Assembly (NCBI GenBank): GCA_963662895.1
Contig: OY759982.1
Span: forward strand, 2,666,001-2,730,000
Source: GWE2-42-39 sp963662895
GTDB taxonomy: Bacteria; Bacteroidota; Bacteroidia; Bacteroidales; Prolixibacteraceae
Length of the DNA stretch: 64,000 bases
Direction of reading: 5' to 3'
How positions within the stretch are numbered: position 1 is the stretch's first letter; every line of letters starts with the position of its first letter. The notes under the pieces were generated by a model, which saw only the letters and a list, made by a program, of their open reading frames with translations, was not told where the DNA came from and ran no database searches. The translations under genes and the position numbers were made by a program. Shown here one piece after another: positions 55,289 to 64,000 of the stretch.

Positions 55289-56179
55289 CTAACCATGAAT
55301 TGTGTTATTTGACAATTGTTTTAACTGCTCAATTTTCAATAAGAGTGTGTTTCTATATTTTCTGGAAATTGGAATTACTGTTTTATTCAAGTCCATTTTA
55401 ATTACAGATGATGAAGAATTACCAACGATTCCTTTTATTTTAAATAAGTTTACCAGATAGCTATTATGGCATCGTACAATATGATTGCATTGTTTTAAAA
55501 TATCTTTTTCAATATTTGAAAGTGTATTTCTTATTAGTGATTTTTTTAAGACCTCACTATCAATCCAGTTAATTTCAGCATAATTACCAGCAGTTGTAAC
55601 AAAAAGTATCTTATTTGGCTTAATTGTGAAAAAGTTTTGATTGTTGTATGATTTTAAGGTTATGGTTGTTTCATTATTACTATTTGATTTAATCTCATTC
55701 AAATTTTGGTTGATTTGATTGGTTGATTTGATTTTCATTTTTGTATTATAAGAATTATGAAGTAGTGCAATCATTGCAAATACAAATATTCCCATTTCAA
55801 ATACTTGCAAAGTAATTTTGGGGTAGTGCTTTAGTGTGAATGACCATTCAAAAAAGTATAGTTCATATATGGTAAAAATATAGAACCCAATAATTATATT
55901 GCCAATTGCTACTATCAAAAGCGTGCTGCCAATTGTATGCTTGATACTTGTCAAATATTTGAATTTGTAAAGAATAAAATACCAAATAATTGCTGGTCCC
56001 AGGCTGTATAGTAATGATAGAATTAATTTATCTCTGATATTAAAAAAACTAAATCCAAAAGGTTGAAAAATCCATAAAAAGAGTAGGACAAAAATAGAAC
56101 CACCTATGCAAGATAATTGCTTGAAAAAATTTATTTCAAACAAATTGTATTGTCTTTTGAGTAGTTGTAGTTTTTTCAT
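55289..56179 (-). CDS. Membrane-anchored LytTR transcriptional regulator
   Basis: 296 residues. Four hydrophobic segments in the first half (CIGGSIFVLLFLWIFQPFGF; LILSLLYSLGPAIIWYFILY; TLLIVAIGNIIIGFYIFTI; LQVFEMGIFVFAMIALL) and a C-terminal LytTR DNA-binding domain (NKILFVTTAGNYAEINW; IVRCHNSYLVNLFKIKGI). No receiver domain. Such proteins sense signals in the membrane and control nearby genes directly. First gene of the cassette. Confidence 0.85.
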   Translation of the reverse strand: MKKLQLLKRQYNLFEINFFKQLSCIGGSIFVLLFLWIFQPFGFSFFNIRDKLILSLLYSLGPAIIWYFILYKFKYLTSIKHTIGSTLLIVAIGNIIIGFYIFTIYELYFFEWSFTLKHYPKITLQVFEMGIFVFAMIALLHNSYNTKMKIKSTNQINQNLNEIKSNSNNETTITLKSYNNQNFFTIKPNKILFVTTAGNYAEINWIDSEVLKKSLIRNTLSNIEKDILKQCNHIVRCHNSYLVNLFKIKGIVGNSSSSVIKMDLNKTVIPISRKYRNTLLLKIEQLKQLSNNTIHG

Positions 56180-56647
56180 TTCTATGTTGCCTAACGTTTG
56201 TGTAAATTAATCGTCAAATATATTTCTGTTTTATCGCCGGGGAAGTGTAATATATTTCTCCTGTCCGGCACGATATGTTTATACCAATCACCTATCATCA
56301 AAATCCATGTTGGCAATGGGGTTCTTGAGCTATAATTATTCCCTGCAATATTGTTGATCCCTATCATGTTTGTCACAACGTTACAGTCCTCCCTCTCAAT
56401 AATTTTCAAGAGCTATTGGAATCCACCGAAACGCAATAATTTCCCATAACCTTAGCATTTAGTTTTATTCATCCAAATTACGCCAATCTCCCTTAAAGTC
56501 AAATAGGTTTCTGGTAAAATTCGTTACGTTCATTTGTTGGATGAGCAAAACGATAATCTCAGGCTGCAAATCATAAATCCGGGCGTGCGAACTTTGGCTT
56601 TGGAAAGCAGGCTGGTTATTCTTTTTAGATAACAGCTCTTCATTTTG

Positions 56648-57229
56648 CGGTGTTTCTCAGACCGTTTTATCGAAGGAATTGAATCTATCCTCATCCCATT
56701 CTGCAGGGTTATTGATGATGTATTCCGAAATGTTTTGATAGTATTGTTCGTCGCAGATGATGTGTTTCCAATAATTACGTTGCCATAAATTACCATCGAA
56801 TGGTGACCAATGAAGGGTTCTTATCCCACGGATATAATTCACGGTGGTGAAGGATTCGAATGCACCAACCATATCGCCCAACGTTTTTTTCGATTTTGAA
56901 TCCGTTTCGTTTTTATGATTCATTAGGGCAACCACGAGGGATTGCTCCTACGGTTGCCCTATTTGTCGTTCCGGTTCTCCGGTATTATTTGATTGGAGGA
57001 TGGTCGTGTTATCCGGGGTGGGATGGATGACCATTCTATTGGGGCCGACTACAAGGGTCGCCCCTACAGGCACAACGATTTCCAATATGCCGTGAAAATG
57101 GTTGGGCATCACAACGTATTCGTGTAAATGAATGCTTTTGAAACGTTCGTGTAATTTAATCCATTCCGTTTCTACCATCCGTCCGGCATCATTCAATTGC
57201 ATTTTCCGGTTGTGGATTTCGCCAAACAA
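56648..57229 (-). pseudogene. RAYT (Y1) transposase broken by REP-like sequence
   Basis: The upstream half carries LHEYVVMPNHFHGILEIV with the HUH motif. The downstream half carries LHWSPFDGNLWQRNYWKHII and YYQNISEYIINNPAEW with the catalytic tyrosine. Between them the frame crosses two REP-like inserts and an in-frame TAG at about 56948. The true start is upstream of 57229, where the usual N-terminal strand is missing. The region left of it (56196-56647) holds no supported gene. Confidence 0.7.
56924..57064. repeat. Two REP-like hairpins inside the RAYT gene
   Basis: First: TAGGGCAACC / GGTTGCCCTA (56924-56933 and 56952-56961), which carries the stop codon. Second: GGGGCCGAC / GGTCGCCCC (57041-57049 and 57056-57064) with one mismatch. 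Confidence 0.65.
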
Positions 57230-57799
57230 ACATCTCCTGTTTTTTTAGGCACTTGCTGCACCCTACGCGAGCATCCTCATTCCTTGTTCGGGAATAAATA
57301 TTCAGGTAAACGTTACTGGAAAAACATTTTTCCCTATTGGAAATGCCCCGGCACTGTTCGCCAAAAACCTGTACCTGTTGGCACCTGGGGTTTAATCATT
57401 CATACAGGCTATTACGAAACAGTGACTAAATCTGGCCGATTGAATAACCAGGGCCATTGAAAAAATATGTACCGTGAGCGGGGCCGGTATCCGGTATCCG
57501 TGCCGTGTTGTATGTCATGGTCGATGTTGTAATCGACAACCTTGCAAAAGCCACTGTTGTACGGTTTGGGCGACCTGAAAAGCCTTCGGGTTACCCTCAG
57601 TTCAAAATTCTTCTTGGTCTATTCCAAGTTTTTTATTGTCTATTGATATGATTTCTATTGTTGGCATTTCGTCTTCCTGTATTGGCCATAACTCTGTTGT
57701 CTCTCAACCAAAGTATCTTCAAAATCTTTATTTACTGTTTTATGTGTAGACCTCATTCTCTCAGGCATCAAAATCTTGAACTATTGGCTCAAGCCCTGG

Positions 57800-58234
57800 T
57801 TACATCCTTTCTTTCAGCAATTTCTCCAAAAGAGCATTCTTCTCTTTTTCCAACTCAAGCATACGCTCGTATAGTGCTTGTTTTTCATTATTTAATTCGT
57901 GGATCTGGTCTATCGGATTATTATTTATAATATGGTCTCCATCAACCTTCCCAATATTACTGCTCCCTTTTTCAAAGGTATTATTCTGTATAATTACCGT
58001 TACCGGATCTTCTTCCAGTTCCTTTATAAATTCGGGAGTTACACGCAGTGCTTTTGCAAATCGTTCAATCATTTCATCATCAATCACTTTTTTCTGTTCA
58101 TAAGCTGAAATCTGAGCCTGGCTAATCCCCACATCAATAGCGATAGTGTCCTGTTTGATTCCCATAGTGTGACGAATCCTTTTAATTGCATGCCCATGAT
58201 GGGTGTTCTTGAATGTTTTTTCGTTGATTTCCAT
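57800..58234 (-). CDS. XRE-family helix-turn-helix regulator
   Basis: 144 residues. Helix-turn-helix: AIKRIRHTMGIKQDTIAIDV then GISQAQISAYEQKKVI. A C-terminal leucine/glutamate-rich coiled coil (NEKQALYERMLELEKEKNA) would allow dimerisation. No toxin or target gene adjoins it; the 570 bases on its left (57230-57799) hold no gene I can support. A 58-bp AT-rich stretch upstream may hold its promoter. Confidence 0.85.
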   Translation of the reverse strand: MEINEKTFKNTHHGHAIKRIRHTMGIKQDTIAIDVGISQAQISAYEQKKVIDDEMIERFAKALRVTPEFIKELEEDPVTVIIQNNTFEKGSSNIGKVDGDHIINNNPIDQIHELNNEKQALYERMLELEKEKNALLEKLLKERM

Positions 58235-58731
58235 TTTTCCTATTGAATAAATAATGTGATAACGAAAGTAGTAAATTACTGATTATGACGATAATTATTT
58301 AAGCAAAAACAATAATTGTAGGGCAAATTATTTTTAAGTCCTCATCTAATACTCTTCCCTTTGATGAAGCAAATAGAACACTAAACTTAAACGCTCATGT
58401 TCCATCAAAAAATTACATTAATATTTCCCAGACGGTCGCCTCCAGCTTAGGTGGTGACACACTCATCTTTCTATCGCTTCCGGGGTTTAGTTTTTTCATG
58501 ACCGGAAGCCGATCGATCCATCTCTCTGTCCTCTGAAAGGGGTCAAAAACCTGCCAGGAGCAGAGGATGGTAAGGCGGAAAGATACCCGTAACGATCCCT
58601 TTTATCCTCTGACTGTATCAACCCCGGTTGATACTTCCCGGCATTGCTATGCCTTTTTTGAAACAAATTCCCCCTAAATCCCCTAAAGGGGACTTTCGCC
58701 CTGAACAAGAGTCCTGCAATGATCGAAGCAG

Positions 58732-58792
58732 TGTCCCCTATATTTGTGTCATTTGGTTTTTTGTAAGACAAATGACACAAATATAGGGGACA
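58732..58792. repeat. Perfect 24-bp inverted repeat
   Basis: The arms begin TGTCCCCTATATTTGTGTCA and are exactly complementary over 24 bases (58732-58755 and 58769-58792) around a 13-base loop. Not followed by a T-run. It lies in a 990-bp gene-free region (58235-59226) that also contains a partial repeat CCCCTAAATCCCCTAAAGGGG near 58666 and the paired CCCCGGGGT-type repeats near 58805. Confidence 0.9.
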
Positions 58793-59184
58793 TACATCAA
58801 TAACCCGGGGTAAGAGAGGCACGAACGCAACCCCGGGGTGAATGCCAGACAGAACACCCCCGGCCACGGTAGTTGGTCAAAAAAAGCGGTGCAGTTATAT
58901 GGCCGGAAATGCTGAAATGATAAAAAAAGTGATGTTTTATATTTGCTTCATATACAGACTTCTGCAAAAATCTATTGTCGGCTGCAGGAGAATGATAAGT
59001 ATGGAAGAGATTGTTTCGTCGTCGTGCCTCCTCCTCACAATGACCGGCGGCGCCTAAAAAAAGGGGGAGGCATCAGAGCGGCTATGCCTCCCTGATGCCT
59101 CCTTTTCCACATATCCCCTGCGTCATCCCGATGAGGGACGAAATCGGGAGAAGCAATCTCTTCGCCCTGGTTACATGCCCATTA

Positions 59185-59217
59185 AAGGAACCGTTTTTTT
59201 TTAGAGAACGGTTCCTT
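59185..59217 (-). terminator. Terminator of the GH2/SusCD locus
   Basis: Perfect 11-bp inverted repeat AAGGAACCGTT / AACGGTTCCTT with an AT-rich loop, 10 bases beyond the stop codon of the GH2 gene. It closes the minus-strand operon. Confidence 0.8.
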
Positions 59218-59226
59218 CTGTACCTC

Positions 59227-61044
59227 CTATTTATCCAGTGATTTGCAAACCTCCTGATTTACTTTTCTTATTTGCTGCTCATTAAGTTTTATTACCTTTC
59301 TGTCGTAGGTCATGATCCCGTTTATTTCTACTTCAACATCGGTGGTCTGGGTATAAACAGCAGCCGAATAGCCAAAGGGAATCAGCTTCTTTAGTTTTTC
59401 AGCCATGTCAATATAAGCCTGGGTTGCTTCTTCTGAGGTTTTGTATTGCACGTAGCCCCAGTTACGGCCTTTTTCCCAGATGTGGTCTTCAAATACCAGC
59501 CCGATGCCTCCGAACTCACCCAGCACATTGCAGCGCTTCGAGTCGAACAATCCCATTGCCGGTTCCGGGTAATGGTGCATGTCGAGTATGTCGCCACAGT
59601 CGTAGTGGTTGCCACCACTGGCCGGGTTCACCAGGCGCGAGGGATCATAGTCTTTTGTCCATTCAACGATCTCCGGAGTTTTAAATTGTCCCCAGGCTTC
59701 GTTGAAAGGAACCCATACCACCACACTAGGATTGGAAACCGCAAGATCCATGATCTCTTTCCATTCCTGACGGTAGTTTTGTTCCGAAGCAGCACTCCTT
59801 TGCAACTCTTTTCCATTAAAATAGTTGCGTTGTTGCCATTGAGGCGAGTGGTCTCCACTGGGCATGTCCTGCCAAACCAGAATACCCTCTTTGTCGGCGT
59901 GGTAATACCAGCGGGCAGGTTCTACCTTCACGTGTTTACGGATCATGTTAAAACCGAAATCTTTGGTTTTCCTGATATCGAAAAGAAGAGCTTCGTCGGT
60001 AGGAGCCGTGTATAAACCATCGGGCCACCATCCCTGATCGAGTGGTCCAAACTGAAAATAATCTTTATTGTTGAGTTGCATTCTGACAATCCCATTGGCA
60101 TCGCGCCGGGTTGAGATCTTGCGCATTCCGAAATAACTTTTTAGCTTGTCCTGCGCAACATTATTCCGAAGAATGGAAACTTCCATATCGTAAAGGAAAG
60201 GGGAGTTGGGAGTCCAGAGCCGGGCATTGGGGACAGCGAGCAATACCTCCTGCCCGGCAACTGCTTTCCCGGTGCTGATTACTTTCCCGTTGTCCATAAT
60301 CTTCACCTCAATAATGTCGGTTGGTTTTGTTCCTTCAGTAGCAGCCAGAACCGAAACCGTACCTCCATCGATGTTGGGAATGGTTTTTAAATGAGATACG
60401 AAAGCCTGTTCAACAGGTTCGAGCCAAACGGTTTGCCAGATACCTGTCACCGGCGTATACCATATGCCATTGGGTCTTTCAACTTGTTTGCCGCGAGGTT
60501 GGTAGCCCCGGTCTGAAGGATCCCATACTTTAACGAGTAGCTCCTGTGTTTTTCCTTTTGCCAGAAAAGCCGTAATGTCGAAGCTAAAAGGAGTATAGCC
60601 GCCCTGATGGGCACCAACCTTAATGCCATTTACCCACACGTCAGCTTTCCAGTCAACGGCTCCAAAATGCAATAAGATCTTTTTGTTTTTCCAGTCAGCA
60701 GGAATCGTGAAACTGCGGTGATACCACAGTTCATTGTCTTGTTCTACTGTTTTCTGTACACCGGAAAGAGATGACTCAATGGCAAATGGAACCAGAATTT
60801 TCCCATCATAATTCGATGGAATATACTTTCCTTTTGCAACAATGGCATAGTCCCATAAGCCATTCAGGTTTTGCCACTGGCTGCGCACCATTTGCGGGCG
60901 GGGATATTCGGGCAGCGGATGAGCCGGGTCTACTTTTTCAGCCCAGGTTGTTTTTATCCGGTCGCCTGCCGGCTGCCATGGCTGAGCCAACAAGCCGGTG
61001 GTCATAAGAACACTAAGAATACAGATGATTGATCGTTTCTTCAT
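59227..61044 (-). CDS. Glycoside hydrolase family 2 protein
   Basis: About 605 residues from ATG 61044 (MKKRSIICILSVLMTTGLLA, a signal peptide); the frame is open to 61164 but that part is not signal-like. Domains in order: sugar-binding jelly roll (PRPQMVRSQWQNLNGLWDYA; HRSFTIPADWKNKKI), immunoglobulin-like middle, and TIM barrel. The acid/base glutamate is in PFNEAWGQ (~448) and the nucleophile in NVLGEFGG (~510). Beta-galactosidase-like or related exo-activity is likely; the substrate is not predictable. Last gene of a polysaccharide-utilisation locus. Confidence 0.9.
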   Translation of the reverse strand: MKKRSIICILSVLMTTGLLAQPWQPAGDRIKTTWAEKVDPAHPLPEYPRPQMVRSQWQNLNGLWDYAIVAKGKYIPSNYDGKILVPFAIESSLSGVQKTVEQDNELWYHRSFTIPADWKNKKILLHFGAVDWKADVWVNGIKVGAHQGGYTPFSFDITAFLAKGKTQELLVKVWDPSDRGYQPRGKQVERPNGIWYTPVTGIWQTVWLEPVEQAFVSHLKTIPNIDGGTVSVLAATEGTKPTDIIEVKIMDNGKVISTGKAVAGQEVLLAVPNARLWTPNSPFLYDMEVSILRNNVAQDKLKSYFGMRKISTRRDANGIVRMQLNNKDYFQFGPLDQGWWPDGLYTAPTDEALLFDIRKTKDFGFNMIRKHVKVEPARWYYHADKEGILVWQDMPSGDHSPQWQQRNYFNGKELQRSAASEQNYRQEWKEIMDLAVSNPSVVVWVPFNEAWGQFKTPEIVEWTKDYDPSRLVNPASGGNHYDCGDILDMHHYPEPAMGLFDSKRCNVLGEFGGIGLVFEDHIWEKGRNWGYVQYKTSEEATQAYIDMAEKLKKLIPFGYSAAVYTQTTDVEVEINGIMTYDRKVIKLNEQQIRKVNQEVCKSLDK

Positions 61045-61188
61045 TGTTGATAGATTTAGTGGTTTAAACGTTTTCTTTTTTAGAAGTGTCCAATTTATAA
61101 TAATCTTTGCTTTCATCAAAAGGTGAATGATGGAAAAAAGCGGAGAGACCGTGAAATCAGTCACAGCCTCTCCGGGCTTTCTTCCTTG

Positions 61189-61854
61189 TTACTTTACGGG
61201 TTGAATACCTGAATAAATAGCTTCACGTCCTGATATCTTTACCCCTACGCGGGCGTTCAGTTCGTAGAGGGACAGGTCTTCTTCACTGAGAGTTAGGATC
61301 ATTGAGAATGACCCCATTGACGGATTTAGTGAGTCGACCCGTTCGATTTGAGCAGTCTCATCAACGAACCTGGTTTTGTTGACCATCAGGATCGCTCTTT
61401 CAACTGATTGCGTTCCTGAAACGTGGTTGATGGTGAACGTAGCTGTCAGGGTATGCCCATTCAATGAGAAAGTCTCGTTGGAGATGGTAAAGAAGGGAGT
61501 TACCGGGTAATCTACTTCGGTGTTTCCCTTCACCGTGAAACGAAGGGTGTCCTGTGCGCTAAGCCAGGGGCCGTTATCGTTTTTGGAAATCATTTTGTAA
61601 TCTCCATCGAACAGGGAAGCACTGAAGGTTCCTTCCTGCGTAACATAAACCGGAATTGAAGTATATAGCGGGTAACCATCCTGCCACAATTCAAGTTGAA
61701 CAGAGCTGCCGGTTCCTTTTACGCCAATGGATTGTCCGTTGTAAACCACTTTACCGGTAAGCGTAGAGGAAGGTGCATCGTAGTTATCTTTACCACATCC
61801 CGCCAGCAATATGGCCAGGGAGCAGAGGAGGAAACAGAATTGATTTGTTTTCAT
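61189..61854 (-). CDS. DUF3823-type lipoprotein
   Basis: 221 residues with lipobox LAILLAGCG. The body has STLTGKVVYNGQSIGVKGTG, QLELWQDGYPLY and FSASLFDGDYKMI, the pattern of DUF3823 proteins coded next to SusD in polysaccharide loci. Two beta-sandwich-like domains. Likely a surface glycan-binding helper (inference from position). Confidence 0.8.
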   Translation of the reverse strand: MKTNQFCFLLCSLAILLAGCGKDNYDAPSSTLTGKVVYNGQSIGVKGTGSSVQLELWQDGYPLYTSIPVYVTQEGTFSASLFDGDYKMISKNDNGPWLSAQDTLRFTVKGNTEVDYPVTPFFTISNETFSLNGHTLTATFTINHVSGTQSVERAILMVNKTRFVDETAQIERVDSLNPSMGSFSMILTLSEEDLSLYELNARVGVKISGREAIYSGIQPVK

Positions 61855-61873
61855 AATGAATGTTGTTTTTAGT

Positions 61874-63706
61874 TTACTGATAAGGATTCTTCACTAACTT
61901 CGGATTCCGGTTGATCCAATCCTGATCAATATAGTTATAATAGTTTTTCATCTGGAAGTAACGGGGATATACGCTCATGTGCGCTTTTTGCTTGTCGAAT
62001 ACCCATTTGCCATTGTTTGCATTGCCGGGTTCATTTATTAAATAAGGGAACAGGGCATAATGAGTAGCGTTTGGGTTACCGTCAATACCATTCCAGATGA
62101 TATGAGCCTTACGCCAGCGTTTCAGATCCCAGTAACGATGGTTCTCAAACGCGAATTCAACCCGGTTCTCATGGATGATGTCGTCGAGCGTTACCGATGC
62201 TAATGGCTGAATACCCGCACGTTCGCGAACCTGGTTGATGTAGTTCACTGCATCTGTCTGGTTCCCCAGCTCCATAGCTGCTTCGGAGGCGATCAGGAGT
62301 GCTTCGGCATACCTGAAATGTACAAACCACATTTCGCTGCCCCGTCCGCGGGTGCCTGCCCCAACCGTTTCGTCCAGGAACTTACGGATGCAGAAGCCTG
62401 TCTTATTGACATTCTGATCGTTGGTAGTGGTGGGGCCGTTTTCGTCTGTTATAACGAGGTCGTTTTCATCTTTTGAGCCGATGGCTCCGGTCAGGCTTGT
62501 CCATTTACCATCCTGCAGGTACTTCTGTCCGGCCTGAAAATTGATTTCCTTGTTTCTGAAAGTAGAGCCCCCGTAAATAATGGTTCCCCATAAACGGGCA
62601 TCCTTATTCGCGTAAATATCCTGTGGCTGGTCATAGAAAATGTAATTGCCTTCATCGTCAAGTGTCTTCAGACTTCCATCTCGGTTATTGGCATATTCAT
62701 ACGCTTCAACCAGGTTCAGTATTGGGGTAATAATGGTTCCGTCCATGTCTTCACGGATAGAACGGGGCATATTGCGGGTGGTGAACTGAGTGGTAATGCC
62801 CGGGTAGATGTAATCGGTGGTCCACATCACCTCTGCATTATTATCCTTTACACTGGTTGCATTGTAAAAATTTACCCCTTTGTCATCTTCCTCATTTTGG
62901 AGAGCATAGGGGCTTTCGCTGATGATTTTTTTAGCAGCGGCCAGAGCCAGTTCATAATAGGCAGTAGCCTGATCTGCCGGGATGCCCACTTCTCGGCCGG
63001 AAGTCTGTATAGGAGCTTCAAGCAGGTTATTGTATTTGGCCAGCGATGCAGCGTAAATAGCAGCCCGGGCTTTTAAAGCCAAAGCTGTCCAGCGGTTGAC
63101 CCGGGCTGAGTGAGTCGTTTTTTCACCGGGAAGCAGATCAAAAATGGCATCGCACTCGCTGATGATATAGTCATATGATTCGGCTTCCGTAGAGCGGGCA
63201 ACCTGCAGGGGCGCAATATCCATTCCCTGACTGTAATCAAAAACTTCATCGCCAACAACAGGCATCCCTCCCATGCAGCGAACCATGTTAAAATAGGTCC
63301 AGGCCCGCAGGAAACGGGCTTCCCCTTCTATCTCATTTCTCTCTGTAGCCGTTAAGCCGGAAGCAGCATCGGAGCGTACGCCTTGTAGAAACTGGTTGAT
63401 GTTGCGAATTAATTCGTAATCGAAGACGCGCCAGTGGGTATCCCCGAAATTTTGGGTATAGTCCGGGCCTCCGCTCGAATTACAGGCTTCATCCAGATAA
63501 ATATATTGCGAGTCATCATTAATATGCTGTCCCCATTTCACACGTCCGTAGTAATTGCCCAGCACCGACTGAATCATGTTCCGGTCTTTAAATACTTCTT
63601 CGTTGGTCAGGATATTATCCGGAGTTTGATCGAGCATATCGCTGCAACTGGTGGGGACAAAGCCTCCCAGTACGATCATCAATAGTATTGTATATATCTT
63701 TTTCAT
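61874..63706 (-). CDS. SusD/RagB-family nutrient-binding lipoprotein
   Basis: About 610 residues from ATG 63706 (MKKIYTILLMIVLGGF) with lipobox VPTSCS. Typical SusD blocks: NEIEGEARFLRAWTYFNMVR, WTALALKARAAIYAASLAKY, RYAEALLIASEAAMELGN and the C-terminal ENRVEFAFENHRYWDLKRWR. It follows the SusC gene by about 110 bases and precedes the DUF3823 and GH2 genes. Confidence 0.92.
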   Translation of the reverse strand: MKKIYTILLMIVLGGFVPTSCSDMLDQTPDNILTNEEVFKDRNMIQSVLGNYYGRVKWGQHINDDSQYIYLDEACNSSGGPDYTQNFGDTHWRVFDYELIRNINQFLQGVRSDAASGLTATERNEIEGEARFLRAWTYFNMVRCMGGMPVVGDEVFDYSQGMDIAPLQVARSTEAESYDYIISECDAIFDLLPGEKTTHSARVNRWTALALKARAAIYAASLAKYNNLLEAPIQTSGREVGIPADQATAYYELALAAAKKIISESPYALQNEEDDKGVNFYNATSVKDNNAEVMWTTDYIYPGITTQFTTRNMPRSIREDMDGTIITPILNLVEAYEYANNRDGSLKTLDDEGNYIFYDQPQDIYANKDARLWGTIIYGGSTFRNKEINFQAGQKYLQDGKWTSLTGAIGSKDENDLVITDENGPTTTNDQNVNKTGFCIRKFLDETVGAGTRGRGSEMWFVHFRYAEALLIASEAAMELGNQTDAVNYINQVRERAGIQPLASVTLDDIIHENRVEFAFENHRYWDLKRWRKAHIIWNGIDGNPNATHYALFPYLINEPGNANNGKWVFDKQKAHMSVYPRYFQMKNYYNYIDQDWINRNPKLVKNPYQ

Positions 63707-63819
63707 AGGTCTGTGTTTTTCAAAAATTTTATGTCGTCCGGTTGTCGTTGTAATCCGGTTGTTGATGATGTTGGTAGAACAATCCGAAGAATATTGACAA
63801 CAAGAAACAGACAAACTCA

Positions 63820-64000
63820 TTAAAATGTAATTTTTGCACCGATACTGATAACCCGGTTGGTGGGATACTGCAGGCCGGAATCGGTGGTTATTTCCGGATC
63901 AATGCCATTGAGGTTATCAATGGAGAACAGATTTTGTCCCATCACGTATATCCGGGCTTTCGAGAGTCCTGCTTTTTTGGCTATTGATCCCGGAATGTTG
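63820..64000 (-). CDS. SusC/RagA-type receptor, C-terminal end
   Basis: The last ~60 residues are in the window: KKAGLSKARIYVMGQNLFSI, then TTDSGLQYPTNRVISIGAKI ending TF. The block ARIYVMGQNLF-I and the final aromatic are typical of SusC beta-barrel ends. The gene continues past the right edge. First gene of the locus in transcription order. Confidence 0.85.
   Translation of the reverse strand, partial: NIPGSIAKKAGLSKARIYVMGQNLFSIDNLNGIDPEITTDSGLQYPTNRVISIGAKITF

Larger units (their letters stand above)
54231..56195 (-). other. Integron-like cassette with metallopeptidase and LytTR genes
   Basis: Private ends GTTAGGCAAT (54231-54240) and GTTGCCTAAC (56186-56195) are complementary at 9 of 10 positions and contain the textbook core GTTAGGC. 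The start codon of the LytTR gene lies 6 bases inside the right end, typical for a first cassette gene. Confidence 0.65.

Noticed and set aside
20642..56195. CRISPR array
   Set aside because: The repeats are spaced by whole genes and differ in type; no short regular repeat-spacer pattern and no cas genes are present.
56191..56409. A 72-residue minus-strand frame upstream of the LytTR cassette
   Set aside because: It runs into the cassette core GTTAGGC and has no recognisable domain or ribosome-binding site.
58732..58792. The 24-bp inverted repeat as a Rho-independent terminator
   Set aside because: No T-run follows and no gene ends nearby.
58496..58867. A 123-residue minus-strand frame in the intergenic region
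   Set aside because: It spans the perfect inverted repeat and low-complexity repeats, so it is not a plausible protein.

Overview
The window reads as a chromosomal segment of a member of the Bacteroidota. SusC/SusD outer-membrane pairs, an ECF sigma factor with a FecR-type anti-sigma, a LytTR regulator, and the AT-rich, TAA-rich gene style all point that way. The order cannot be fixed from sequence alone; Bacteroidales or Marinilabiliales relatives are the best guess.

Left part (1-18.2 kb) is ordinary, plus-strand, mostly intact chromosome. It holds the end of a LytTR regulator, decayed fragments (IstB, an AAA ATPase N-terminus, a PLP decarboxylase C-terminus) and the sbcD-sbcC nuclease operon. 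A Sus-like transport locus follows: ECF sigma, FecR anti-sigma, SusC with an STN signalling domain, SusD and a thioredoxin-like lipoprotein. It ends in a clear terminator and is followed by a cysteine desulfidase-family gene and a DsbD-like reductase. Together these suggest uptake and breakdown of a thiol or cysteine-containing substrate (inference).

Middle part (18.2-56.2 kb) is a large accessory island. After an IS66-type insertion, almost every ordinary gene lies on the minus strand in short units that behave like integron cassettes. Each unit has its own short terminal inverted repeat (GTT... on the left, ...AAC on the right in plus coordinates), and units are separated by foldable attC-like hairpins. 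Several hairpin types are each present in several copies. Cargo includes a 1608-residue DEDD exonuclease-RecQ-UvrD fusion, lipoproteins, an SDR oxidoreductase with an AraC regulator, a VOC protein, a GNAT acetyltransferase, an S41 peptidase, a nuclease-like sce7726 / beta-family / RES three-gene unit, an AhpD-like and C_GCAxxG protein pair, and a metallopeptidase with a membrane LytTR regulator. No integron integrase of the IntI type is visible, so the array would count as a cluster of attC-like sites without an integrase, or belong to an undescribed relative of integrons.

Mobile DNA is layered into this island. There are two copies of an IS91-like element (tyrosine recombinase plus Y2 transposase), one interrupted by an IS21 element with a 5-bp target duplication and one collapsed by deletion. 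Four 0.86-kb repeats join the 3' end of a group II intron to the IS91-like tail and an attC-like hairpin. A nest of three group II introns, an IS630 remnant and two REP-associated transposase genes with palindromes inside the coding region are also present.

Right part (56.2-64 kb) returns to ordinary chromosome: an XRE regulator, a 1-kb intergenic region with a perfect 24-bp inverted repeat, then a minus-strand polysaccharide-utilisation locus in the order SusC (partial), SusD, DUF3823 protein, GH2 glycosidase, closed by a strong terminator.
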